64,000 bases of DNA from Streptomyces sp. CA-278952. Lineage in GTDB: Bacteria > Actinomycetota > Actinomycetes > Streptomycetales > Streptomycetaceae. Every line of letters starts with the position of its first letter. The first letter of the stretch is position 1. The notes under the pieces were generated by a model. That model was not told the origin of the DNA, ran no database searches, and saw nothing but the letters and a program-made list of their open reading frames with translations. The stretch is taken from assembly GCF_028747205.1 (NCBI RefSeq), contig NZ_CP112880.1:6979501-7043500 (forward strand), given 5' to 3'. This document shows positions 28,168 to 36,399 of this stretch, one piece after another. A program made the translations under genes and the position numbers.

Positions 28168-28776
28168 ATGACGACCGGCACTCCGCCCCCGACCCGTCCC
28201 CGGCGCTCGCGCGCCCGTAGATTCCTGCCGCTGGCCCTGGCCGCCTGGCTGGTCCTGGAGATCTGGCTCCTGACCCTGGTCGCCTCGGCGGCCGGCGGTC
28301 TCGTCGTCCTGCTGATCCTGGTGGCCGGGGCCGCGCTCGGCGCCGCTGTCATCAAGAGCGCGGGCCGACGCGCCTTCAAGAACCTGACCGAGACGCTCCA
28401 GCAGATGCCGGGGCAGCCCGGCGCTCCGGCCACGCCGCCGGCCACCTCCGCGGGCGCCAAGGGCTCCCGGGGCAACGGGCTGCTGATGCTGGGCGGGCTG
28501 CTGCTCCTGATCCCCGGTCCGATCTCGGACGTGGCCGGACTGATCCTGCTGGTGCCGCCGGTGCGCACCATGATCAGCCGGTACGCGGAGCGCTCGCTGG
28601 AGCGCCGTATGCGGGACGCGGCGCCCGGGGGCCTCTCGGACGCCTTCCAGCAGGCCAGGATGGGCCGGCCGGACGGAAAGGTCGTCCAGGGCGAGGTCAT
28701 CCGCGAGGACGGCTCCCAGGCGCCCTCCGGGCCCGACGACGACCCCCGGGGCCCTCGCCCGCCCCTCACGCCCTGA
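28168..28776 (+). CDS. FxsA-family membrane protein
   Basis: 202 residues. Two to three transmembrane helices (FLPLALAAWLVLEIWLLTLV, GGLVVLLILVAGAALGAAVI, LLMLGGLLLLIPGPISDVAG) and the FxsA feature GPISDVAGLILLVPPVRTMI. In E. coli FxsA affects T7 exclusion by F plasmid; the actinobacterial role is unknown. The C-terminal 50 residues are Pro/Asp/Gly-rich and cytosolic. 115 bases after ppm1 on the same strand; GGGGAC precedes the ATG. A long bidirectional hairpin follows. Confidence 0.88.
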   Translation: MTTGTPPPTRPRRSRARRFLPLALAAWLVLEIWLLTLVASAAGGLVVLLILVAGAALGAAVIKSAGRRAFKNLTETLQQMPGQPGAPATPPATSAGAKGSRGNGLLMLGGLLLLIPGPISDVAGLILLVPPVRTMISRYAERSLERRMRDAAPGGLSDAFQQARMGRPDGKVVQGEVIREDGSQAPSGPDDDPRGPRPPLTP

Positions 28777-28841
28777 GGGAGGCTCCCGGCGTGCCGGGGG
28801 GCCATGCCATCGGGCGTCGGGGCCATGCCCCCGGGCATACA

Positions 28842-28892
28842 CAAGAGCCGTGGGCCGTGACACACGTTCTGTGTCACGGCCCACGGCTCTTG
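28842..28892. terminator. 23-bp-stem bidirectional terminator
   Basis: A 23-base arm (28842-28864, beginning CAAGAGCCGTGGGC) pairs perfectly with 28870-28892 around CGTTC, between the convergent stops at 28776 and 28922. The stem ends in A/T pairs, giving a short U stretch on both strands, so it should work in both directions. Confidence 0.9.
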
Positions 28893-28921
28893 GTGCTGTG
28901 CTGCAGTGCGGTACTACGCGG

Positions 28922-29296
28922 TCAGGCAGACTTCCTGCTGTCCCGCGGGTGCACGGCGATGTTCATGGCTCCGGAGCGCAGAACCGCCAGCCTCTCGGCC
29001 AGCACCTCCTCCAGCTCCTCGCGGGTGCGCCGCTCCATGAGCATGTCCCAGTGCGTGCGCGCGGGCTTGCCCTTCTTCTCCTCGGGGCCATCCCCGTCCA
29101 CCAGGAGTGCCTGGGCGCCGCACGCCTTGCACTCCCACTCCGGCGGAATCTCTGCTTCTACCGAGAACGGCATCTCAAATCGATGTCCGTTCTGGCATGC
29201 GTACTCCACCGCCTGGCGCGGGGCCAGATCGATGCCGCGGTCCGTCTCGTAGCTGGTAACCACAAGTCGCGTGCCGCGGAGAGCTCGCTCACTCAT
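28922..29296 (-). CDS. rbpA: RNA polymerase-binding protein RbpA
   Basis: 124 residues, the exact usual length. MSERALRGTRLVVTSYETDRG opens the protein; the RbpA core domain has VEYACQNGHRFEMPF and the zinc-type Cys set (C..H, WECKACG), and the C-terminal sigma-interacting helix runs ARTHWDMLMERRTREELEEVL. Known role: binds the group 1/2 sigma and RNAP beta subunits and stabilises the open complex; contributes to basal rifampicin tolerance. A sigma-R type promoter lies upstream. ATG 29296 chosen because the family starts there. Confidence 0.97.
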   Translation of the reverse strand: MSERALRGTRLVVTSYETDRGIDLAPRQAVEYACQNGHRFEMPFSVEAEIPPEWECKACGAQALLVDGDGPEEKKGKPARTHWDMLMERRTREELEEVLAERLAVLRSGAMNIAVHPRDSRKSA

Positions 29297-29358
29297 GAAT
29301 CGTGCCTCCCGGGCTTGTCGCCCACAGGACAAAATGTCGCTGTCGTCGTCATCCGGTC

Positions 29359-29385
29359 AACGTCCGGTCGGCGGTAAAGATTCCC
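29359..29385 (-). promoter_or_regulatory. Sigma-R (disulfide stress) promoter of rbpA
   Basis: On the minus strand GGGAAT (29385-29380) and GTT (29361-29359) are separated by exactly 18 bases, matching the sigma-R consensus GGGAAT-N18-GTT. Distance to the start codon is about 60 bases. Literature knowledge: S. coelicolor rbpA belongs to the sigma-R regulon. Confidence 0.9.
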
Positions 29386-29562
29386 GTTGCCGGTCATGCG
29401 TCGCCCGTCGTGCCGCTGCTTTATCTGGGTTGAGTACCCGCGCATGCCCGGTTTGTCACCTCTGGTGGAAGTTGTCACTCAACGGTCGAGCCGCTTCCAC
29501 TGGCAGTAACGGTCCTCCCGGGCAGGCCAAAGACGTATACTACCGCCCTTTGACTTCAACGT

Positions 29563-30936
29563 CTAAATCCGTTCCGGCACGGGGTTGCCCGCGGCCTCCA
29601 CCGCACGCCTCACCGGGACCCGCGCGAGCAGCACCGCGCCGAGCGCGAAGAACACGATCAGCGAGATGATCGCGTCGCGGTAGCTGCCGGTCAGCTGGTA
29701 CGCCAGACCGAACACCAGGGGCCCCAGCCAGCTCAGTCCGCGGTCGCTCAACTCGTACGCGGAGAAGTACTCCGCCTCCTTGCCGCGCGGCACCAGGTGC
29801 GAGAACAGCGACCGCGACAGGGCCTGGCTGCCGCCCAGCACCAGGCCGATCGCCGCCGCCAGGACGAAGAAGAACCCCGGAGCGTCGGCGGGCAGCAGAT
29901 AGGCGGAGATCAGGATGAGGGTCCAGATCACCAGCGATCCCAGAATGGTGCGCTTCGCCCCGTACGTCCGGGCGAGCCGCCCCATGCCGAGCGCCCCCGC
30001 CACCGCCAGGATCTGCACCAGCAGCACGGCGACGATCAGCGTCGTCTGATCCAGGCCCAGCTCCTCGGAGCCGTACAGCGAGGCCTGCGAGATCACCGTC
30101 TGGATCCCGTCGTTGTAGACGAGATAGGCGAGCAGGAAGGAGAGCGTCAGCGGGTGGCGCCGCATGTCGCGCAGGGTCGCTCTCAGCTGCTGCCATCCGG
30201 ATCCGACCGCTCCCTCACCGCTCGGCGGGATCCGGCGGTCACGCAGCCGGCGCAGCGGTACGAGGGTGAACGCGCCCCACCACACACCGGCCGACGCGAG
30301 GCAGATCCGCACCGCGTCGGACTCCGCGAGACCGAAGGACTCGTGGCCGGTGTAGAGGATCAGGTTGAGGACCAGCACGACGGCGCCCGAGGTGTAGCCG
30401 AACGCCCAGCCGCGCGAGGAGACCGCGTCGCGCTCCTCCGGCCCGGCGATCTGCGGCAGATAGGCGTTGTAAAGGACCATCGACACGGAGATGGAGGCGT
30501 TCGCCACGATCAGCAGGAACGCGCCCAGCAGATAGCGGTGGCCGTCCAGGAAGAACATCCCCGCCGTCGCCGCGGCCCCCGTGTAGGCGGCTGCCGCCAG
30601 CAGCGGTTTCTTGCGCCCGGTACGGTCCGCCGCCGCGCCCACGATCGGCATCAGCACGACGGCCACCACGATGGACGCCGAGACGGAGTACGCGAACAGC
30701 GAACCCGCGCGCACGGGTATGCCCAGCGGGTGCACGAACCCGTCGGGATCCGCCGCCGCCTTGGCGATCGACGTCAGATACGGACCGAGGAAGACGGTCA
30801 GCACACTGGTGGAGTAGACGGAGCACGCGAAGTCGTAGAAGTACCAGCCGTGCTGCTCGCGTCTGCGGGCGGCAGCGGCCTGGTCGTCCGGCGGCTGCCC
30901 GGCCGGATCGGCCTTCCCTGTGGTCCCGGTGCTCAA
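29563..30936 (-). CDS. MFS transporter of the Atg22/UMF1 type
   Basis: 457 residues, about twelve membrane helices. The opening REQHGWYFYDFACSVYSTSV (about 27-46) and VSSRGWAFGYTSGAVVLVLN are characteristic of the UMF1/Atg22-like MFS group; AADRTGRKKPLL is the MFS loop motif. Family knowledge: members export amino acids or unknown substrates. It lies 47 bases after the GDPD gene on the same strand, so it is probably the last gene of a YczE-GDPD-MFS operon. Confidence 0.88.
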   Translation of the reverse strand: MSTGTTGKADPAGQPPDDQAAAARRREQHGWYFYDFACSVYSTSVLTVFLGPYLTSIAKAAADPDGFVHPLGIPVRAGSLFAYSVSASIVVAVVLMPIVGAAADRTGRKKPLLAAAAYTGAAATAGMFFLDGHRYLLGAFLLIVANASISVSMVLYNAYLPQIAGPEERDAVSSRGWAFGYTSGAVVLVLNLILYTGHESFGLAESDAVRICLASAGVWWGAFTLVPLRRLRDRRIPPSGEGAVGSGWQQLRATLRDMRRHPLTLSFLLAYLVYNDGIQTVISQASLYGSEELGLDQTTLIVAVLLVQILAVAGALGMGRLARTYGAKRTILGSLVIWTLILISAYLLPADAPGFFFVLAAAIGLVLGGSQALSRSLFSHLVPRGKEAEYFSAYELSDRGLSWLGPLVFGLAYQLTGSYRDAIISLIVFFALGAVLLARVPVRRAVEAAGNPVPERI

Positions 30937-30982
30937 GCCGCGCCCCCTCGGTCGTCCCCTGTGGACGTGGACGGACCGGGCG

Positions 30983-31744
30983 TCAGGACCATGCCCCCCG
31001 CTCGCTCAGCACCGTACGCAGCGTCTCGATGTGATCGGTCATGATGCCATCCACGCCGAGGTCCAGGAGCGCCGCCATCCGCTCCGGTTCGTTCACCGTC
31101 CAGACGTGCACCTGGAGCCCGAGGGCGTGCGCCGTGCGGACGAAGCGCGCGTCCACCACCGGGACGCCGCCCTGCCGCTCCGGGACCTGGGCGCAGACCG
31201 CGCCCGCGCGCAGCGCCGCCCGGATGCCGTACGAACGCAGGCGCAGCCCCAGGACGCCGCGCACCCCGTACGACGTGGCCAGCCGGGGGCCCGCCAGGCG
31301 GTGGGCGCGGGCCACCCGGGCCTCCGAGAACGAGCCGACGCAGACCCGGTCCCAGGCGTCGGTGCGGCGGATCAGGCCGAGCAGCGGCTCCAGCGCCGAT
31401 TCCGCCTTGAGGTCCACGTTCCACCGGGCTTTCGGGAACTCCTCCAGCAGTTCCTCGAAGAGCGGAAGCGGTTCGCCGCCCCCGACCCGGGCCCGGCGCA
31501 CCTCGCTCCACGGCAGCGCGGAGATCCGGCCCCGGGCGTCGGTGACCCGGTCCAGCGTGGCGTCGTGGAAGGCGACCAGACGGCCGTCCGCCGTGGTGTG
31601 CACATCGGTCTCGAAGTAGCGGTAGCCCGCCTCGGACGCCCGGCGGAAGGCGGTCGCGGTGTTCTCCACGCCGTCCGCCGCCCCGCCGCGATGGGCGAAG
31701 GCGATCGGCGCCGGGTGGTCCAGATAGGGGTGGCTCGGATTCAC
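30983..31744 (-). CDS. Glycerophosphodiester phosphodiesterase (GDPD)
   Basis: 253 residues. IAFAHRGGAADGVENTATAF (the HRG...PENT-like active site; here ENT), YFETDVHTTADGRLVAFHDATLDRV (metal ExD and HD), and WTVNEPERMAALLDLGVDGIMTD. Known reaction: hydrolysis of glycerophosphodiesters to sn-glycerol-3-phosphate and alcohol. No signal peptide, so cytosolic. The GTG at 31744 overlaps the stop of the upstream membrane protein gene by four bases (GTGA), so translation is likely coupled. The longer open frame upstream lies inside that neighbour. Confidence 0.92.
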   Translation of the reverse strand: MNPSHPYLDHPAPIAFAHRGGAADGVENTATAFRRASEAGYRYFETDVHTTADGRLVAFHDATLDRVTDARGRISALPWSEVRRARVGGGEPLPLFEELLEEFPKARWNVDLKAESALEPLLGLIRRTDAWDRVCVGSFSEARVARAHRLAGPRLATSYGVRGVLGLRLRSYGIRAALRAGAVCAQVPERQGGVPVVDARFVRTAHALGLQVHVWTVNEPERMAALLDLGVDGIMTDHIETLRTVLSERGAWS

Positions 31745-32460
31745 TGCGGCAGTATGGCCTGCCCGGATGCCGGGTCGGCAACAGGGCCGGAACCGGCGGG
31801 CGGCGCGGTGGTGGACGGCTCGCCCGAGGCGACGGTGACACCGGGCCCGGAGGGCTCGGGGAGCGCGAACATCCGCAGGAAGAACTGGGCCAGCGGACCG
31901 ATGGCCAGCGCGTACAGCACCGTGCCCGCCCCCAGCGAGCCGCCCAGCAGGAATCCGGTCACCACGACCGCCACCTCGATCGCCGTGCGGACCAGCCGGA
32001 TGGAACGCCCGGTGACCCGGTTCAGCCCGGTCATCAGCCCGTCGCGCGGCCCGGGACCGAACCGGGCCGCGATGTAGAGACCGGTCGCCACCCCGTTGAG
32101 CACGATGCCCAGGACCATGACGGGCGCGCGGAACCCGAGTCCGTCCAGGTCGCCGACCACGGCGAGCGTCCCGTCCATCGCCAGCCCGACCACGAAGACG
32201 TTCGAGACCGTGCCGAGCCCCGGCCGCTGGCGCAGCGGGATCCACAGCAGCAGCACCACCGCGCCGATGATGATCGACACCACGCCGATCGATATCCCGG
32301 TCAGCTCCGCGAGGCCCTGATGCAGCACGCCCCACGGCTCCAGGCCCAGTCCGGCCCGGACCAGGAGCGCGGAGCTCGCCCCGTACAGCGTCAGGCCGAC
32401 GTACAGCTGGACCAGCCGCCGGGTGAGGTGAGTGGTGCTCCGGCCGGTGGTCCTGGCCAC
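31741..32460 (-). CDS. YczE/YitT-type membrane protein
   Basis: 239 residues, about five membrane helices (LVQLYVGLTLYGASSALLVRAGLGLEPWG..., SIGVVSIIIGAVVLLLW, PVMVLGIVLNGVATGLYI, IEVAVVVTGFLLGGSLGAG). Polar C-terminal tail. Family: YczE, conserved but uncharacterised, and very often divergent from a MocR-type regulator as here. GTG at 32460 behind AGGGGG; first gene of the minus-strand operon. Confidence 0.85.
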   Translation of the reverse strand: MARTTGRSTTHLTRRLVQLYVGLTLYGASSALLVRAGLGLEPWGVLHQGLAELTGISIGVVSIIIGAVVLLLWIPLRQRPGLGTVSNVFVVGLAMDGTLAVVGDLDGLGFRAPVMVLGIVLNGVATGLYIAARFGPGPRDGLMTGLNRVTGRSIRLVRTAIEVAVVVTGFLLGGSLGAGTVLYALAIGPLAQFFLRMFALPEPSGPGVTVASGEPSTTAPPAGSGPVADPASGQAILPQ

Positions 32461-32497
32461 GTTGTGCCCCCTGCTGTAGTGGTAGTGGACTGCTTCG

Positions 32498-32512
32498 TGC
32501 CACTCTGTGGCA
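32498..32512. promoter_or_regulatory. Inverted repeat between YczE and MocR genes
   Basis: TGCCAC (32498-32503) and GTGGCA (32507-32512) around TCT, in the 102-base divergent intergenic region. Likely operator of the MocR-type protein, by position only. A tandem GTAGTGG/TAGTGG word also occurs just before. Confidence 0.45.
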
Positions 32513-32562
32513 GGGGATCGGTCACCAACTATGGCCAATACGAGGAAGGTGGACTGATTTTG

Positions 32563-34062
32563 ATGGCGCAGTGGACGTCGACGGTGGGGGCGGCCCAGCT
32601 CGCCCGGCAGCTCCGGTCGCAACAGGCCCGGCCCACCGGACCGGGCGGCCGCAAGCCGCCCGCCTACCGTGCGCTCGCCGACGGGGTGCGGCTGCTCGTC
32701 CTGGAGGGCCGGGTCCCGGTCGCCGCCCGCCTCCCCGCCGAACGCGAACTGGCCCTCGCCCTGGCCGTCAGCCGTACGACCGTCGCGGCGGCCTACGAGG
32801 CGCTGCGCGCCGAGGGCTTCCTGCAGTCCCGGCGCGGCGCCGGCAGCTGGACCGCCGTCCCGGCCGGCAACCCGCTGCCCGCCCGCGGCCTCGAACCACT
32901 GCCGCCGGAGTCGCTCGGCTCGATGATCGACCTGGGCTGCGCGGCCCTGCCCGCGCCCGAGCCCTGGCTGACCCGCGCCGTCCAGGGGGCGCTGGAGGAG
33001 CTGCCGCCGTACGCCCACACACACGGCGACTACCCGGCCGGACTGCCCGCCCTGCGGCAGATGATCGCCGACCGGTACACGGCGCTCGGCATCCCGACCA
33101 TGCCCGAACAGATCATGGTCACCACCGGCGCGATGGGCGCCATCGACGCGATCTGTCACCTCTTCGCGGGCCGCGGCGAACGGATCGCGGTCGAGTCCCC
33201 CAGTTACGCCAACATCCTCCAGCTGATGCGCGAGACGGGCGCCCGCCTCGTCCCGGTCGCGATGGAGGAAGGGCTCGGCGGCTGGGACATGAACCGCTGG
33301 CGCCAGGTGCTGCGGGACGCCGCGCCCCGGCTCGCCTATGTGGTGGCCGACTTCCACAACCCCACCGGCGCGCTCGCCGACGAGCAGCAGCGCCGGGACC
33401 TGGTGGACGCGGCCCGGTCCGCCGGAACGGTCCTGGTCGTCGACGAGACCATGAACGAACTCCGCCTGGACGCCGACGTCGACATGCCGCGCCGCGTCTG
33501 CGCCTTCGACCCGGCGGGCAGCACGGTCCTGACCGTCGGCTCGGCCAGCAAGGCCTTCTGGGCCGGCATGCGCATCGGCTGGGTGCGGGCGGCCCCCGAC
33601 GTCATCCGCAGCCTGGTCGCCGCCCGCGCCTACGCCGACATGGGCACCCCCGTCCTGGAACAGCTCGCCATCAACTGGCTCATGGGCACGGGCGGCTGGG
33701 AACAGGCCGTCGAGGTCCGGCGCGGCCAGGCGCGGGAGAACCGGGACGCCCTGGTCGCGGCGGTGCGCCGGGAGCTGCCGGACTGGGAGTTCGCCGTGCC
33801 GCGCGGCGGCCTGACGCTGTGGGTGCGCACCGGGGGCCTCTCCGGATCGCGGCTGGCCGTGGCGGGCGAACGGGTCGGCGTCCGGGTGCCTTCGGGCCCC
33901 CGCTTCGGGGTCGACGGGGCCTTCGAGGGCTACGTACGGCTGCCGTTCACGGTCAGCGGGCCCGTCGCGGACGAGGCGGCCGTACGGCTGGCCGCCGCGG
34001 TGGACCTGGTGCGCTCCGGGGCGGGCGTGGGGGCCGACGCCCCGCGCAGCTTCGTGGCCTGA
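32563..34062 (+). CDS. MocR-type regulator (GntR wHTH + aminotransferase fold)
   Basis: 499 residues. About 20-100 is a GntR winged helix (YRALADGVRLLVLEGRVPVA, RLPAERELALALAVSRTTVA), then a linker and an aminotransferase class I/II domain (about 130-480) with the PLP Lys expected in SASKAFWAGMRIGW (SASK) and the DFHNPTGALADEQQR strand. Family knowledge: MocR proteins use PLP or amino acids as effector and regulate PLP salvage, GABA use or transport. Divergent YczE gene is the usual target. ATG at 32563; only a weak GGTGGACTGA lies before it. Confidence 0.92.
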   Translation: MAQWTSTVGAAQLARQLRSQQARPTGPGGRKPPAYRALADGVRLLVLEGRVPVAARLPAERELALALAVSRTTVAAAYEALRAEGFLQSRRGAGSWTAVPAGNPLPARGLEPLPPESLGSMIDLGCAALPAPEPWLTRAVQGALEELPPYAHTHGDYPAGLPALRQMIADRYTALGIPTMPEQIMVTTGAMGAIDAICHLFAGRGERIAVESPSYANILQLMRETGARLVPVAMEEGLGGWDMNRWRQVLRDAAPRLAYVVADFHNPTGALADEQQRRDLVDAARSAGTVLVVDETMNELRLDADVDMPRRVCAFDPAGSTVLTVGSASKAFWAGMRIGWVRAAPDVIRSLVAARAYADMGTPVLEQLAINWLMGTGGWEQAVEVRRGQARENRDALVAAVRRELPDWEFAVPRGGLTLWVRTGGLSGSRLAVAGERVGVRVPSGPRFGVDGAFEGYVRLPFTVSGPVADEAAVRLAAAVDLVRSGAGVGADAPRSFVA

Positions 34063-34086
34063 GGGTCTCTGGACCTCGCGCAGGCG

Positions 34087-34134
34087 ACCGCGGGCGGGAA
34101 GTGGACCATCGATGGTCCACTTCCCGCCCGCGGT
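34087..34134. terminator. 48-nt perfect loopless palindrome between convergent genes
   Basis: Bases 34087-34110 are the exact reverse complement of 34111-34134 (centre ATCGAT), with no loop. It lies 25 bases after the MocR stop and 21 bases before the sffA stop, so it should stop transcription from both sides. Confidence 0.85.
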
Positions 34135-34154
34135 GGCGCGGCGGTGCTCCCCGT

Positions 34155-35840
34155 TCAGCTCTCGGCGCCCGCCGGCTGCGCCTGTGCCAGCGGCTCGGAC
34201 GGCCTGGCCTCGGCGACCATCGCCTCCACCGGAACGGCCTCCACCTGAGGGGCCGCGGCTTCCACCGCCACGGGGACCTGCTCCGTCGGGGGGCCCTCGT
34301 CGGCGGGCTCCCTCGCCGGAGCCGCCTCCATCGGGGGGTGCCGGTCGGGCAGCAGGTCGAGCACCGCCTGCCGGTGCGCCTCGCTCGTGGCGTCGTCGTA
34401 CGGGTCCGGGGTGGCGGGCACCTGGAGCCGCAGGACCGGGCCCGCGCCGAGGCGGACGTAACCGCGCCCCGCGGGGACCTCGGGTGGCGGCGTGGTGTGC
34501 GGTTCGGTTCCGAGGACGGCCTCGATCTGCTCGCGGGAGGCCGGCCCGAGGACCGCGCGGGCGCGGGTGTGGGTCGTGACGGTCTCGGTGAGGGTTTCCA
34601 GCGCGTCGAACTGCTCGGCCAGCACGACGGTGACCTGGGCGGCCCGGCCGTGCCGCAGCGGGATCCGGAGCAGCTCCAGCGGGTCGGGCCTGCCGTCGGC
34701 CGCCGCGAGATGACCCAGGGCGCCGGGGCGGTCCAGCAGGATCCACAGCGGGCGCCGGATGTCGTCCGGCACGGGGTGGCCGCTCTGCCGGGCCCGGTTG
34801 GCGGCGATCAGCCGGCGCTCCGTCTCGTGTGCCGCCCACTCCAGTGTGGCCAGCGCCCCACCGAGGCCGGACTCCACGGCGAGGACGCCGCCGCGCCCGG
34901 CGAGGGCGCCGTACTCGCCGGTGCCGCTGCCGTCGACGACGATGACGTCGCCGTCCCGGAGGGCCTGGAGGGCGATCGAGCGGACCAGGGTCGTGGTGCC
35001 GCCGCCGGGCTGTCCGACGGCCAGCAGGTGCGGTTCGGTGGAGCGGCCGCCGGTCCGCCAGACCACGGGCGAGGCGTCCACCGTCATGTCGCCGTCGCGC
35101 ACGGGGACGGTGCGCGAGACGGCGTCCGGGTCGGTGAAGCCGAGCACCGTCTCGCCGGGGGCGGTGACGAAGCGCTGGGCGGCGATCGTCGTGGGGAGCG
35201 CGTCCAGCACGGTCATGACGAGGCGGTTGGCCTCCTCGTCCCAGCCGAAGTGGTATTCGCGACCCCGGCCGGACTTGGTGTGGAGCAACTGCTCGATGCG
35301 GGAGCGGGCGGCCGGCTCGCCGTCCGTGAAGTACGCGGGGTAGGAGACCCGCAGACGGGTGGGCCGCCCGTCGGCGTCGAAGGCGTACCCGTCGAAGGCC
35401 TTCGTCCAGTCGCCGCCGTGGGCGAACAGCGGGTCGGGGTCGTCGGGCGTCGAGAAGTACGGCACGAGCGCCTCGTACAGCGACCGCAGACGCGCGGTCT
35501 CCGCGTCGTCGGGCCCGGTCCTCACCGGGGTCCGCTCCCGCCCCTTCCACGCGGCAGCGCCCATCACCGTGACCAGGGCCAGGATCGGCCCGTAGGGGAC
35601 GAGCGCCACCACGAGCACGCAGGCCGCGCCGAGGAGCAGCTTGGGACCCCGCCGCTCCTTGGGCGTCGCGACCCACTTCCGCCGGCCGGACACGGCCAGC
35701 AGCCGTAGTCCGCGGACCACGGTGATCAGCGGATGGAGGACATCGGTGGCACTGTCGGCGGCCGTGCGCGCGATCTCTTTGCTGCGCGTGATCGAAGCGC
35801 TGCCGCTGCTCAGAATGCGGGGGAGTGGTCGCCGTGCCAC
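34155..35840 (-). CDS. sffA: SffA, FtsK/SpoIIIE-like sporulation ATPase
   Basis: 561 residues, second gene after smeA. Two adjacent hydrophobic helices (about 65-98: LLLGAACVLVVALVPYGPI...) are followed by a soluble RecA-like domain. The nucleotide loop is VGQPGGGTTTLVRSIAL (about 276-292), where the usual GKT/GKS lysine is replaced by Thr; the strand PLWILLDRPGAL acts as Walker B. The C-terminus is a Pro/Ala/Glu-rich tail. Literature: in S. coelicolor SmeA recruits SffA to sporulation septa and loss affects chromosome segregation. Assignment rests on the neighbour, size and fold. The P-loop change is noteworthy. Confidence 0.85.
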   Translation of the reverse strand: MARRPLPRILSSGSASITRSKEIARTAADSATDVLHPLITVVRGLRLLAVSGRRKWVATPKERRGPKLLLGAACVLVVALVPYGPILALVTVMGAAAWKGRERTPVRTGPDDAETARLRSLYEALVPYFSTPDDPDPLFAHGGDWTKAFDGYAFDADGRPTRLRVSYPAYFTDGEPAARSRIEQLLHTKSGRGREYHFGWDEEANRLVMTVLDALPTTIAAQRFVTAPGETVLGFTDPDAVSRTVPVRDGDMTVDASPVVWRTGGRSTEPHLLAVGQPGGGTTTLVRSIALQALRDGDVIVVDGSGTGEYGALAGRGGVLAVESGLGGALATLEWAAHETERRLIAANRARQSGHPVPDDIRRPLWILLDRPGALGHLAAADGRPDPLELLRIPLRHGRAAQVTVVLAEQFDALETLTETVTTHTRARAVLGPASREQIEAVLGTEPHTTPPPEVPAGRGYVRLGAGPVLRLQVPATPDPYDDATSEAHRQAVLDLLPDRHPPMEAAPAREPADEGPPTEQVPVAVEAAAPQVEAVPVEAMVAEARPSEPLAQAQPAGAES

Positions 35841-35877
35841 ATCGGTCTCCTGTAGGGGTGGGAGCGGTCGCGGAGCG

Positions 35878-36072
35878 TCAGAACTTGATCCCGCCCAGCA
35901 GGCCGGCGAGGCTCGCGCCGCCCGCCGTGATGCTCGGTGCGATCGCGGTACCGGCCAGGTAGAAGCCGAACAGGGCGCAGACGATGGCGTGGGAGGCCTT
36001 GAGTCCGTCCTTCTTGAAGAACAGGAAGACGACGATGGCGAGCAGTACCACGCCCGAGATGGAAAGGATCAT
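35878..36072 (-). CDS. smeA: SmeA, small sporulation membrane protein
   Basis: 64 residues, the same size as S. coelicolor SmeA, with two hydrophobic helices (MILSISGVVLLAIVVFLFF and ASHAIVCALFGFYLAGTAIA) and a Gly-rich tail ending GGIKF. Literature: localises to sporulation septa, needed for spore maturation, and targets SffA. sffA starts 37 bases after its stop, so the two form an operon. GGAGAG precedes the ATG. Confidence 0.92.
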   Translation of the reverse strand: MILSISGVVLLAIVVFLFFKKDGLKASHAIVCALFGFYLAGTAIAPSITAGGASLAGLLGGIKF

Positions 36073-36399
36073 GAGCGGTTCTCTCCTGGTTGAAGGGGAC
36101 AGTCACCATGAGTCCTTCCAGGATCACGAGAAGTATCTATACGACAAAAGGTGCAATCGGGTGAATATGCCGCGCTTTCACTTGACTGGCTCACAGAAGC
36201 AGGCCCCCGGGGAGCGGCATCACCTCGTCCGTGCCGGGCAGGATCAGCCGCGGTGATCCCTTGCCGCATCCGGGCCGGGTCATGTCGGCCCTGGAGCAGT
36301 ACCCTGTCGATTCACTCGTACGGTCCCGTGCCGTACTCCCCACCAGGTCAACCGCGGCGGTCACAGCCGTGGCAGCAGTCAAGGAAGGCGGTCCGTCCG
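36073..36399. other. Divergent promoter region of smeA and the ankyrin gene
   Basis: 327 bases without a gene, locally AT-rich (36120-36190). On the minus strand a TGAA-N15-CCCGATTG arrangement resembles the sigma-WhiG pattern (TAAA-N14-16-GCCGATAA) only weakly; a TATAGAT stretch lies nearer to smeA. On the plus strand TACCCT near 36299 is a possible -10 for the ankyrin gene. Confidence 0.4.

Noticed and set aside
31741..35676. 1311-codon minus-strand frame
   Set aside because: It runs from the real YczE gene backwards through MocR and sffA in a wrong frame.
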